In this document: piece by piece, positions 18,366 to 25,563 of the stretch
Layout of the letters: every line of letters starts with the position of its first letter
How positions within the stretch are numbered: position 1 is the stretch's first letter
NCBI RefSeq assembly: GCF_013414345.1
Contig: NZ_CP058670.1
Coordinates: 1,240,001 to 1,304,000 of the forward strand
DNA: 64,000 bases
Direction: 5' to 3'
Source: Microcella indica
Lineage (GTDB): Bacteria > Actinomycetota > Actinomycetes > Actinomycetales > Microbacteriaceae
The notes under the pieces: generated by a model
Told to the model about the DNA's origin: nothing
The model's input: only the letters and a program-made list of their open reading frames with translations
The model's database searches: none
Position numbers and translations under genes: made by a program

Positions 18366-19441
18366 CCACTGCTTCGACCGCGATCCCGGTGACCGGAGAG
18401 TCGGCGTACGACGTGATCGTCGGCCGTGGCCTGCTCGCCTCGCTGCACGACTGGATCCCTCCCACCGCCGCGAAGGCTCTCATCGTGCACGCCCCCACCC
18501 TCGGTGCGGTGGCGGACGGGCTGCGGGAGGCGCTCGCGGGGCGTATCGAGGTGCTGCTCGCCGAGGTTCCCGACGCGGAGGCCGCCAAACGGGTCGAGGT
18601 GGCGGCGTTCTGCTGGCAGGTCATGGGCCAGACCGATTTCACCCGCACCGACGTCGTCGTCGGGCTCGGCGGCGGAGCGACCACAGACCTCGCGGGCTTC
18701 GTCGCGGCGACCTGGCTGCGCGGTGTGCCGCTCATCCAGGTGCCCACGACCGTGCTGGGAATGGTGGATGCCGCCGTGGGCGGCAAGACGGGGATCAACA
18801 CGGCGGAGGGCAAGAACCTCGTGGGCGCCTTCTACGCGCCGCGCGTGGTGCTCGCCGACCTCGACCTCCTCGGCACCCTGCCGCAGAACGAGATCCTCGC
18901 GGGCTTCGCCGAGGTGGCGAAGTGCGGCTTCATCGCCGACCCGGTGATCCTCGACCTCCTGGAGGCCGACGTGACCGTCGCGACCGACCCGAGCAGCGAC
19001 GTCTTCCGGGAGCTCGTGGAGCGGGCGATCACCGTGAAGGCGCGGATCGTGAGCGAGGACTTCACGGAGCAGGGTCAGCGCGAGATCCTCAACTACGGCC
19101 ACACACTGGGCCACGCGATCGAGCATGCCGAACGCTACCGGTGGCGCCATGGAGCGGCGATCGCGATCGGCATGGTGTACGTCGCCGAGCTCGCGCACCT
19201 GGCCGGCTCCCTGAGCGCGGAGGCAGTCGACCGGCATCGCCGCATCCTGGCGTCGCTCACGCTGCCGACGGGCTATCCGCTCGGGCGCTGGAAGACGCTC
19301 CTGGCCACCATGCAGCGCGACAAGAAGGCGCGAGCGGGCATGCTGCGTTTCATCGTGCTCGACGACATCGCCCGACCGCGTGTTCTCAACGGCACTGACG
19401 AATCGATGCTCTTCGCCGCGTACCAGGAGGTCGGCGAGTAG
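18362..19441 (+). CDS. aroB: 3-dehydroquinate synthase
   Basis: The protein has 359 residues. The NAD-binding region has GLGGGATTDLAGFVAATWLRG (about 101-121), followed by QVPTTVLGMVDAAVGGKTGIN and the metal-binding GHTLGHAIEH (about 246-255). It converts DAHP to 3-dehydroquinate, the first ring of the shikimate pathway. ATG at 18362 overlaps the aroK stop (ATGA); the frame continues upstream but lies inside aroK. aroQ follows after 20 nt with its own apparent promoter. Confidence 0.96.
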   Translation: MTTASTAIPVTGESAYDVIVGRGLLASLHDWIPPTAAKALIVHAPTLGAVADGLREALAGRIEVLLAEVPDAEAAKRVEVAAFCWQVMGQTDFTRTDVVVGLGGGATTDLAGFVAATWLRGVPLIQVPTTVLGMVDAAVGGKTGINTAEGKNLVGAFYAPRVVLADLDLLGTLPQNEILAGFAEVAKCGFIADPVILDLLEADVTVATDPSSDVFRELVERAITVKARIVSEDFTEQGQREILNYGHTLGHAIEHAERYRWRHGAAIAIGMVYVAELAHLAGSLSAEAVDRHRRILASLTLPTGYPLGRWKTLLATMQRDKKARAGMLRFIVLDDIARPRVLNGTDESMLFAAYQEVGE

Positions 19442-19449
19442 TCGCTCGG

Positions 19450-19455
19450 TAGGCT
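19450..19455 (+). promoter_or_regulatory. -10 box of aroQ, leaderless arrangement
   Basis: TAGGCT is followed by GGAGGC (6 nt) and the aroQ ATG. GGAGG would be too close to act as a normal ribosome binding site, whereas the spacing fits a -10 element for a leaderless message. Confidence 0.5.
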
Positions 19456-19461
19456 GGAGGC

Positions 19462-19902
19462 ATGACGTTCGACCGCGTGCTCGTCCTCAACGGGCCCAAC
19501 CTCAACCGGCTCGGCACGCGCGAGCCCGAGATCTACGGCACAGCCACTCTGGAGGACGTGCGGGCGCAGCTCGCGTCGCACGCGGGCGCCGTCGAGATCG
19601 ACCTCCGCCAGACCAACGACGAGGCGGCTCTCATCGGCTGGCTGCACGAGGCCGTCGATGCGCGCACTCCCGTCATCCTCAACCCCGCGGCCTTCACGCA
19701 CTACTCCTACGCGCTGCGGGATGCTGTCGCCCTTGTGACCGAGACGGGTGTTCCCGTCATCGAGGTGCACCTGTCGAATCCGCATGCCAGGGAGGAGTTC
19801 CGGCACACGAGCGTCGTGAGCGCTGTCGCGACGGGCGTGATCGCGGGTTTCGGCGCGCAGTCGTACCAGCTCGCTCTCGACGCGATTCTGCGCTCCTCCT
19901 AG
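19462..19902 (+). CDS. aroQ: 3-dehydroquinate dehydratase, type II
   Basis: The protein has 146 residues, usual for the dodecameric type II enzyme. Visible signatures are [19 protein letters not shown] (about 6-24, with the catalytic Arg and Tyr), [16 protein letters not shown] (about 74-89) and [20 protein letters not shown] (about 98-117, catalytic His). It removes water from 3-dehydroquinate. It completes the aro cluster, though its promoter suggests partly independent expression. Confidence 0.95.
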   Translation: MTFDRVLVLNGPNLNRLGTREPEIYGTATLEDVRAQLASHAGAVEIDLRQTNDEAALIGWLHEAVDARTPVILNPAAFTHYSYALRDAVALVTETGVPVIEVHLSNPHAREEFRHTSVVSAVATGVIAGFGAQSYQLALDAILRSS

Positions 19903-19910
19903 CCGCGCAC

Positions 19911-19916
19911 TAGACT
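19911..19916 (+). promoter_or_regulatory. -10 box of efp
   Basis: TAGACT lies just after aroQ and gives a leader of about 60 nt that contains a hairpin. Confidence 0.5.
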
Positions 19917-19922
19917 CGCTCG

Positions 19923-19949
19923 GCGGCGCACGCACCCCTGATGCGCCGC
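19923..19949 (+). promoter_or_regulatory. Hairpin in the efp leader
   Basis: GCGGCGCA and TGCGCCGC form a perfect 8-bp stem with an 11-nt loop at the expected 5' end of the efp message. It may be an mRNA-stabilising or terminator-like element; its role is unknown. Confidence 0.4.
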
Positions 19950-19981
19950 TCGTGACCCACGGAACGGATTGTGACGGCCTC

Positions 19982-20545
19982 ATGGCGACCACCAACGACA
20001 TCAAGAACGGCAGTGTGCTCAACCTCGACGGTCAGCTCTGGGCCGTCATCGAGTTTCAGCATGTGAAGCCCGGCAAGGGTGGCGCCTTCGTGCGCACCAA
20101 GCTCAAGAACGTGACGAGCGGGAAGGTCGTCGACAAGACCTTCAACGCCGGCACGAAGATCGACTTCGCGAACGTCGATCGTCGCGACTACCAGTACCTG
20201 TACCAGGACGGTGCCGACTTCGTCTTCATGGACACGACGGACTACGACCAGGTGACGGTGCCCGGCTCCGTCGTGGGGGACGCCGCGAACTTCATGCTCG
20301 AGAACCAGCAGGTGACGATCGCCATGCACGACGGCCTGCCCCTCTATCTCGATCTGCCCGCATCGGTCGTGCTCGAAGTCACCTACACGGAGCCGGGACT
20401 GCAGGGCGACCGCTCGACGGGAGGCACCAAGCCGGCGACGCTCGAGACCGGCTACGAGATTCAGGTGCCGCTCTTCCTCGAGACCGGCACGAAGGTCAAG
20501 GTCGACACGCGCTCGGGCGACTACCTCGGCCGCGTGAACGAGTAG
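19982..20545 (+). CDS. efp: Translation elongation factor P
   Basis: The protein has 187 residues in three beta-barrel domains. The loop that reaches the peptidyl-transferase centre reads [10 protein letters not shown] (about 26-35), with a lysine at the tip. The C-terminal signature is [28 protein letters not shown] (about 157-184). It relieves ribosomes stalled at polyproline. ATG at 19982 matches homologues starting MA(T/S)TND; ten upstream codons are open but not conserved. nusB starts 4 nt after its stop. Confidence 0.96.
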   Translation: MATTNDIKNGSVLNLDGQLWAVIEFQHVKPGKGGAFVRTKLKNVTSGKVVDKTFNAGTKIDFANVDRRDYQYLYQDGADFVFMDTTDYDQVTVPGSVVGDAANFMLENQQVTIAMHDGLPLYLDLPASVVLEVTYTEPGLQGDRSTGGTKPATLETGYEIQVPLFLETGTKVKVDTRSGDYLGRVNE

Positions 20546-20549
20546 AGAC

Positions 20550-20966
20550 ATGGGAGCACGCACCAAGGCGCGCAAGCGCGCCCTGGACATGCTGTACGTC
20601 GCCGATGTGCGGCAGGTTCCGCTGCAGGAGGTTCTCGGCGAGGAGGCGCGGCGTGCGGTCGCGCAGCCGCAGCGCGCGTCGAGCTGGCCATACGCCGAGC
20701 AGATCGTCCGCGGCGTCATCGAGCACCAGCGCGAGCTCGACGCCGAGCTCGAGGGGCGCGCTGTCGGATGGACGCTCGCCCGCATGCCCGTCGTCGACCG
20801 AGCCATCCTGCGACTGGCAGCCTGGGAGCTGCGCCACAACCCCGAGGTGCCGACCGCCGTGGTGATCGCTGAGGCCCTCGAATTCGCCACCGTGCTCTCG
20901 ACGGAGGAGTCCGCCTCCTTCGTGAACGGGGTCCTGGGTGCCGTCGCGGAGGCCGTCCGAGCGTGA
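20550..20966 (+). CDS. nusB: Transcription antitermination protein NusB
   Basis: This 138-residue all-helical protein begins GARTKARKRALDMLYVAD, the RNA-binding Arg-rich start of NusB. It contains VGWTLARMPVVDRAILRLAAWEL (about 71-93) and the C-terminal SFVNGVLGAVA motif. With NusE (S10) it binds boxA in rRNA leaders. The efp-nusB order is widely conserved in actinobacteria. The stop overlaps the next gene by 4 nt. Confidence 0.95.
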   Translation: MGARTKARKRALDMLYVADVRQVPLQEVLGEEARRAVAQPQRASSWPYAEQIVRGVIEHQRELDAELEGRAVGWTLARMPVVDRAILRLAAWELRHNPEVPTAVVIAEALEFATVLSTEESASFVNGVLGAVAEAVRA

Positions 20967-21649
20967 GCGACGGGCTCCTCATCCTCGACTTCGACGGCAC
21001 TCTGTGCCTGGGGGATGCGCCCGTGATCGCGTACGCGACAGAAGTGGCGCGTGCTCTCGGGCACGCTGAGCGGAGCATCCTCGAACCGCTCGGGGCGTTC
21101 CTCGACGGGGCATCGGACGGCCCCTTCGCGGGGAACGCCGACGGTTACGGCGCCGTCGCGCAGTGGGCGCGCGAGCGCGGCCTCGGGGAGCAGGAGCTGG
21201 GCGAGGCCTACGTGCGATCGCGCGCGGCCCTCGACTCCGGGGATCTTGAGGTGAGCATCCCGCCCGGCATCACCGACTTCCTGGGCGGTTTCCGCCACTG
21301 GGACCGCGTGCTCGTGACGAACGCGCCTCGCGAGGGCACAGAACGGCTCGTGCACGCGCTCGGCCTCGCACCGCACCTCGAGCGCGTCATCGGAGACGCA
21401 CGCAAACCCGACGGGCTGCGGGCTCTGACCGCGGAGGGCGCTGAGCTCGACACGGCGCGCTGGCCGCGCGTCCTCTCGGTCGGTGACATCTGGCGCAACG
21501 ACCTCGAGCCCATCGCGGACCGTGGCGCTACGGCGCTCATCGAGCGCCATGGTCAACCGGATGCCCGGCCGACGTTTCGCTCGGCGCTCATCGAGACCCT
21601 CTACGGGGATCTTGCTCATTGGCGCACTGCATCGCCGACCACCGCGTGA
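20963..21649 (+). CDS. HAD-superfamily hydrolase
   Basis: This 228-residue protein has HAD motif I LILDFDGTLC (about 5-14), motif II VTNAP (about 115-119), the motif III lysine in DARKPDG (near 150) and motif IV SVGDIWRNDLEP (about 172-183). A helical cap is inserted after motif I. It is probably a phosphatase for a small phosphorylated compound; the substrate is unknown. It is translationally coupled to nusB (GTGA overlap) and lies 134 nt before a phosphonate-type transporter operon. It lacks an obvious phosphonatase cap lysine, so a phosphonate role is speculation. Confidence 0.85.
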   Translation: MSDGLLILDFDGTLCLGDAPVIAYATEVARALGHAERSILEPLGAFLDGASDGPFAGNADGYGAVAQWARERGLGEQELGEAYVRSRAALDSGDLEVSIPPGITDFLGGFRHWDRVLVTNAPREGTERLVHALGLAPHLERVIGDARKPDGLRALTAEGAELDTARWPRVLSVGDIWRNDLEPIADRGATALIERHGQPDARPTFRSALIETLYGDLAHWRTASPTTA

Positions 21650-21662
21650 ACAGCACGTAAAT
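21641..21662 (+). promoter_or_regulatory. Possible PhoP (PHO box-like) site upstream of phnD
   Basis: Read on the minus strand, two adjacent 11-nt units, ATTTACGTGCT and GTTCACGCGGT, resemble the direct-repeat PHO boxes of actinobacteria (GTTCACC-type). The second unit is close to consensus and the first is weak. The site overlaps the stop codon of the preceding gene and lies about 50-70 nt before a possible -10 box. Low-confidence inference. Confidence 0.25.
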
Positions 21663-21710
21663 TCCCGCGCCGCAACGCGACAGCACTAGGTCGGGGCGCC
21701 GTCGGCGGAA

Positions 21711-21716
21711 TACGGT
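21711..21716 (+). promoter_or_regulatory. Possible -10 box of the phn operon
   Basis: TACGGT in the 134-nt gap before phnD matches TAnnnT. A start about 7 nt later would put a strong hairpin (21722-21748) at the very 5' end of the message. Confidence 0.35.
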
Positions 21717-21721
21717 CTAAG

Positions 21722-21748
21722 GGTGGTCGCCCTCATGCGGGGGCCGCC
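21722..21748 (+). promoter_or_regulatory. Hairpin in the phnD leader
   Basis: GGTGGTC pairs with GGCCGCC (two G-T pairs), and an inner CCC/GGG pair closes a TCATGC loop. It lies 36 nt before the GTG start of phnD and does not cover the ribosome binding site GAGGAG (21772-21777). Confidence 0.4.
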
Positions 21749-21783
21749 GCGCACTGCATACACATACCTATGAGGAGTCCATT

Positions 21784-22770
21784 GTGAAGACCATGAACCG
21801 CCGCTGGGGCGCGATCGCCGCCGCCTCGGCCCTCGCACTCGGCCTCGCCGCCTGCGCGCCCACGGCGGAGGAGCCGACTGATGACGGCGCCGCGACCGAG
21901 TGGCCCGAAGAGATCGTCCTCGGACTCGTCCCCTCGCAGGAGGTCGACCAGCTCGTGCTCGATGCCGAGGTTCTCGGTGACCTTCTGAGCGAGGAGCTCG
22001 GCATCACCGTGCGCGCCGAGGTCACCGACAGCTATAACGCCCTCGTGGTGGCGATGCAGTCGGGCCAGGCCGCGATCGGCATGTTCGGGCCCATCGCGCT
22101 CGTCCAGGCTGCCGACCAGGCCGGTGCTGAGCCGATTCTGCAGTCGGTGCGCTTCGGCTCGAGCACCTACGTCACGCAGTGGTTCACCAACGACCCCGAC
22201 CGCTTCTGCGAGACGGAGGTCGTGGTCGACGAGGACGGCTTCGCGTTCTGCAACGGCGTGCTCGACGCCGAGAGCGGCCCCGTGGGCGAGAGCGCCCTCG
22301 CACTCATCGAGCAGGACGAGGCCATCTCGTTCGTCGACGAGGGTTCGGCCTCGGGCTACTACTACCCGGCCACCCAGCTCGAGGAGGCCGGTCTCGACCC
22401 CTTCGCTCTGAGCGGCTCGTTCTTCGCCGGTGGTCACCCGAACTCGGTGCTCTCCGTCGCCCGCGGCGACGCGACCGTCGGCGTGAGCTTCAATGACGCC
22501 CGCGGCAACGTGGTCGAGGAGCTGCCCACCGTCGGTGAGGACGTCGTCGTGTTCGCCTGGTCGACGGCGATCCCGAACGACGGCGTCGCCGTCGCGGGTG
22601 ACCTTCCGCAGGACCTGAAGGACGCCATCACGGAGGCGTTCCTCGCGATCGCAGACAGCGAGGAGGGCCTCGCCGCCCTCGACGCGGTCTACAGCATCGA
22701 GGGTCTCGTGCCCGCCGACCTCGACGCCCTCGACGCAGCGCGTCAGGTCGAGGCCAACTTCGGCGAGTAG
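21784..22770 (+). CDS. phnD: Phosphonate/phosphite-type ABC transporter substrate-binding lipoprotein (PhnD family)
   Basis: The protein has 328 residues. The signal peptide ends in the lipobox LAAC with the lipidated Cys at about 24. The mature part follows PhnD-family order: LGLVPSQEVDQ, then SYNALVVAMQSGQAAIGMFGPI (about 82-103) and the ligand loop FVDEGSASGYYYP (near 183-195). A segment at about 140-157 carries two Cys 15 residues apart, perhaps a disulfide. Ligand could be phosphonate, phosphite or a related oxyanion. GTG start with GAGGAG. First gene of the phnD-C-E-E operon; a strong hairpin separates it from phnC. Confidence 0.88.
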   Translation: MKTMNRRWGAIAAASALALGLAACAPTAEEPTDDGAATEWPEEIVLGLVPSQEVDQLVLDAEVLGDLLSEELGITVRAEVTDSYNALVVAMQSGQAAIGMFGPIALVQAADQAGAEPILQSVRFGSSTYVTQWFTNDPDRFCETEVVVDEDGFAFCNGVLDAESGPVGESALALIEQDEAISFVDEGSASGYYYPATQLEEAGLDPFALSGSFFAGGHPNSVLSVARGDATVGVSFNDARGNVVEELPTVGEDVVVFAWSTAIPNDGVAVAGDLPQDLKDAITEAFLAIADSEEGLAALDAVYSIEGLVPADLDALDAARQVEANFGE

Positions 22771-22776
22771 TACCGT

Positions 22777-22809
22777 CGAGGGGGTCGGGGCTGTGCCTCG
22801 GCCCCCTCG
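22777..22809 (+). promoter_or_regulatory. Strong hairpin between phnD and phnC
   Basis: CGAGGGGGTCGGGG (22777-22790) pairs with CCTCGGCCCCCTCG (22796-22809) over 14 bp with two G-T pairs and a 5-nt loop. It begins 7 nt after the phnD stop and has no T run. Such elements after binding-protein genes often protect the upstream message from decay or cause partial termination, so PhnD would be made in excess over the membrane parts. Confidence 0.65.
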
Positions 22810-22851
22810 TGCATCAGCTTGAGCCTCACCAGCTCCGACGAAAGCAGTCCC

Positions 22852-23700
22852 GTGATCTCCTTCCGTGACGTCACCGTCACCTATCCGACCGGCACCGTGG
22901 GCCTCGACGGCGTGACTCTCGACATCGCGCCCGGAGAGTTCGTCGTCGTCGTCGGTCTCTCCGGCGCCGGGAAGTCGACCCTCGTGCGGTCGATCAACGG
23001 CCTCGTACCGGTGACGGGCGGCGAGCTCCTCGTCGACAACGTCCACGTGGACGGTGCGAAGCCCGCGCAGCTGCGGCGACTGCGATCGCGCATCGGGATG
23101 ATCTTCCAGTCGTTCAACCTGGTCGGGCGCATCTCGGTGCTGCAGAACGTGCTCGTGGGTCGCCTGCACGCCACGCCCCTCCTGCTCTCCCTCTTCGGGT
23201 TCTTCCGGCAGGCCGACAAGGAGAAGGCGTTCGAGGCCCTCGAACGCGTCGGCATCGTCGAGAAGGCCTACGTGCGCGCGTCCCAGCTCTCCGGCGGCCA
23301 GCAGCAGCGGGTTGCCATCGCCCGCGTTCTCGCTCAGGACCCGACGGTGATCCTCGCCGACGAGCCCGTCGCCTCCCTCGATCCGCCGACGGCGCACATG
23401 GTCATGCGCGACCTCGAGCGCATCAACGACGAGCTCGGCATCACGACGATCGTCAACCTGCACTTCCTCGATCTCGCTCGCCGCTATGCGGACCGCATCA
23501 TCGGCATGCGCGAGGGTCGAGTCGTCTTCGACGGCCCTCCTGCCGAGGCGGATGACGCTGTGTTCGAGCAGATCTACGGGCGCTCGCTCACCGCGGACGA
23601 CGTGCTCTCCGAGGAGGAGCAGGCGGAGGAGGACGCCCTGCAGGCTCAGGCCGCAGCGGACCTCGACGTCGAGGAGTCACGCAAGGCGACGCCCGCGTGA
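22852..23700 (+). CDS. phnC: Phosphonate-type ABC transporter ATP-binding protein (PhnC)
   Basis: The ATPase has about 282 residues. Walker A GLSGAGKST, Q-loop FQSFNLVGR, signature LSGGQQQRVAIAR, Walker B VILADEPVASLD and the H-loop histidine in VNLHFLDLA are all intact. FNLVGRISVLQNVLVGRL is typical of PhnC. GTG at 22852 is preferred because GAAAG lies 7 nt before it and homologues start with ISFxxV; a TTG at 22819 would add 11 residues but has no ribosome binding site. The C-terminus is a long acidic Ala/Glu-rich tail. It overlaps the next gene by 4 nt. Confidence 0.92.
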   Translation: MISFRDVTVTYPTGTVGLDGVTLDIAPGEFVVVVGLSGAGKSTLVRSINGLVPVTGGELLVDNVHVDGAKPAQLRRLRSRIGMIFQSFNLVGRISVLQNVLVGRLHATPLLLSLFGFFRQADKEKAFEALERVGIVEKAYVRASQLSGGQQQRVAIARVLAQDPTVILADEPVASLDPPTAHMVMRDLERINDELGITTIVNLHFLDLARRYADRIIGMREGRVVFDGPPAEADDAVFEQIYGRSLTADDVLSEEEQAEEDALQAQAAADLDVEESRKATPA

Positions 23701-24503
23701 CGACCACGACGGCTCACCGCACGGCGACCGTTCGCCCGCCCCGACCACGACCCCGGCTCGGCACCTACATCGGCCTCGCAGCCGTTGTCGCGATCACAGT
23801 GTGGGCGGGCATCGGCATCGAGTTCGACCTGCGGCCGCTCTGGACCGACATCGGTCGCGGTTGGTTCATCATCCAGGAGTTCCTCGCGCCCAATTGGGCG
23901 TACATCGGCCGCACGGTCGGCCCGTTCATCGAGACCCTCTCGATCGCGGTGATTGCGACGCTCGTCGGGTGCGCCGTCGGCCTGGGGATGTCCCTGCTCG
24001 CGTCGCGCGTGACGACGGCGAACCCTGTCCTCTACCGCGCCGCGAAGCTCTTCCTCTCCGTCGTGCGCTCGCTGCCCGATGTCGGCTACGGCCTGCTCTT
24101 CTTCGCCCTCGTGGGCGCGGGCTCGCTCGCCGGCATCCTCGCGCTCATCATGTTCAACATCGGCATCATCGCGAAGCTGACCTCCGAGACGATCGACGCC
24201 GTCGACCGCGGGCCGCTGGAAGCCGCCGATGCGACGGGGGCATCGGCGTTGCAGCGTGCGCGGTTCGCCGTGGTGCCGATGATCCTGCCCAACTACCTCT
24301 CGTACTGCCTCTACGTGTTCGAACTCAACATCCGCGCCTCCGTCGTCATCGGCATCGTCGGCGGTGGTGGTATCGGCTCGTCGATCAGCGTGGAGTTCGC
24401 GCGGTTCAACTACTCGAACGTCTCCGCGATCGTCGTGCTGCTCATCGTCGTGGTCTTCGCCATCGACCTGCTTTCCCAATCGCTCCGACGGAGGCTCACA
24501 TGA
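23697..24503 (+). CDS. phnE: Phosphonate-type ABC transporter permease, first subunit (PhnE)
   Basis: This 268-residue inner-membrane permease has about six hydrophobic segments, the first at about 22-40. The EAA-type cytoplasmic loop reads EAADATGASALQRARFAVVPMILPNY (about 180-205). The FELNIRASVVIGIVGGGGIG segment (about 213-232) is characteristic of PhnE. It pairs with the following permease to make the channel. GTG start overlapping phnC, and a 4-nt overlap with the next gene, point to tight coupling. Confidence 0.9.
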   Translation: MTTTTAHRTATVRPPRPRPRLGTYIGLAAVVAITVWAGIGIEFDLRPLWTDIGRGWFIIQEFLAPNWAYIGRTVGPFIETLSIAVIATLVGCAVGLGMSLLASRVTTANPVLYRAAKLFLSVVRSLPDVGYGLLFFALVGAGSLAGILALIMFNIGIIAKLTSETIDAVDRGPLEAADATGASALQRARFAVVPMILPNYLSYCLYVFELNIRASVVIGIVGGGGIGSSISVEFARFNYSNVSAIVVLLIVVVFAIDLLSQSLRRRLT

Positions 24504-25381
24504 GCGCCCCGACCACGCCATCGGATCGGCCCCGCCGCGGCGCCCCGCCGCGCCCCAGCGCGCCCAGCCGCTTGCGCTACACGCTCACCCAGCTCGGCGT
24601 GCTCGTGCTCGTCATCGTGTGCCTCGTCCTCGTCGATGCGAACTGGGCCAGGCTGCTCGAGGCGCCTGCGCTCTCCCTCAACTACGGCGGGCTCATGGTG
24701 CAGGGCGTCGTGCAGAACCCGTTCAGCGAGCCATACAGCCAGTACTGGAACGACGCGATCCTTCTCATGTTCGAGTCGCTGCAGATCGCCTGGATCGGCA
24801 CTGTCATCGGCGCGATCTTCTCGTTCCCCATCGGATTCCTCGCCGCCTCGAACGTCTCGCCCCGCGGAGTCGTCATCGTCACGCGGCAGATCCTCAACAT
24901 CATCCGCGCGGTACCGGAGCTCGTCTTCGCGATCGCGATCATGCTGCCAATCTTCGGTCTCGGTCCGCTCGCCGGCGCCCTCGCCATCGGCGTCGGGTCT
25001 ATCGGCACGCTCGGCAAGCTCACGAGCGAGGCGATCGAGGCCGTGCCGACGGGGCCGGGGGAGGCGACGATGTCGGCGGGGGCCAGCACCCTGCAGACTC
25101 TGCGCTGGGCTGTGACTCCGCAGATTCTGCCCGAAGTCATCGCGTTCTGGCTGTACCGGTTCGAGATCAACATCCGCGCGAGCGCCATCCTCGGCATCCT
25201 CGGGGCCGGGGGAGTGGGATCCCTCCTCGCGCAGGTCTTCGAGCGCCGCGACTGGGAGCGCATCGGCATCACCCTCACCGTCATCATCGTCGTGACCGTC
25301 ATCGTCGACCAGATCTCGGGCGCGGTGCGGCACCGCGTGATCTCGGGAGTGCCCATCGCGAGCGCGAAGGCGCTCGTCTAG
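24500..25381 (+). CDS. phnE: Phosphonate-type ABC transporter permease, second subunit (PhnE)
   Basis: The protein has 293 residues. A basic Pro-rich N-terminus (about 1-27) precedes a first membrane helix (about 32-46) and five further segments. The EAA-type loop GPGEATMSAGASTLQTLRWAVTPQILPE and the FEINIRASAILGILGAGGVGSLL segment mark it as PhnE. It differs from the first permease in the loops, so the transporter is likely a heterodimer. An IS element begins on the base after its TAG stop; because the target duplication CTAG recreates the end of the gene, the coding sequence is intact. The operon's original downstream sequence is now 1.8 kb away. Confidence 0.9.
   Translation: MSAPTTPSDRPRRGAPPRPSAPSRLRYTLTQLGVLVLVIVCLVLVDANWARLLEAPALSLNYGGLMVQGVVQNPFSEPYSQYWNDAILLMFESLQIAWIGTVIGAIFSFPIGFLAASNVSPRGVVIVTRQILNIIRAVPELVFAIAIMLPIFGLGPLAGALAIGVGSIGTLGKLTSEAIEAVPTGPGEATMSAGASTLQTLRWAVTPQILPEVIAFWLYRFEINIRASAILGILGAGGVGSLLAQVFERRDWERIGITLTVIIVVTVIVDQISGAVRHRVISGVPIASAKALV
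25378..25381. repeat. Target-site duplication CTAG, left copy
   Basis: CTAG directly flanks the left IS end; its last three bases are the stop codon of the second phnE. The matching copy is at 27193-27196. Confidence 0.8.
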
Positions 25382-25396
25382 GAGACTGCTGAACAA
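25382..25396 (+). repeat. Left terminal inverted repeat of the IS
   Basis: GAGACTGCTGAACAA; it matches the complement of 27178-27192 except at one position. Confidence 0.88.
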
Positions 25397-25563
25397 GGGG
25401 TCTTGACCGTGGTCGGCTGGGCCGTGTCGGTTCTCTGGGCGGGCGTCGGTGGCTCGGTTCTTGGTCTGCCGTGCCAATAGTTGTCTGCCCGGAAGGCGGC
25501 GTTGCGGCACTGTTGGCGGGGGTTCCGCCGAGCTGCGACCGTGATTGGGCGCACTGGCTGGCT

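Noticed and set aside
21770-21787. Five-codon upstream frame (ATG AGG AGT CCA TTG TGA) overlapping the phnD start
   Set aside because: Its only ribosome binding site candidate is inside itself; more likely the ribosome binding site of phnD read as codons.
21784-25381. Complete phosphonate degradation cluster
   Set aside because: Only transporter genes are present; no C-P lyase, PhnX or PhnW-like gene is nearby.
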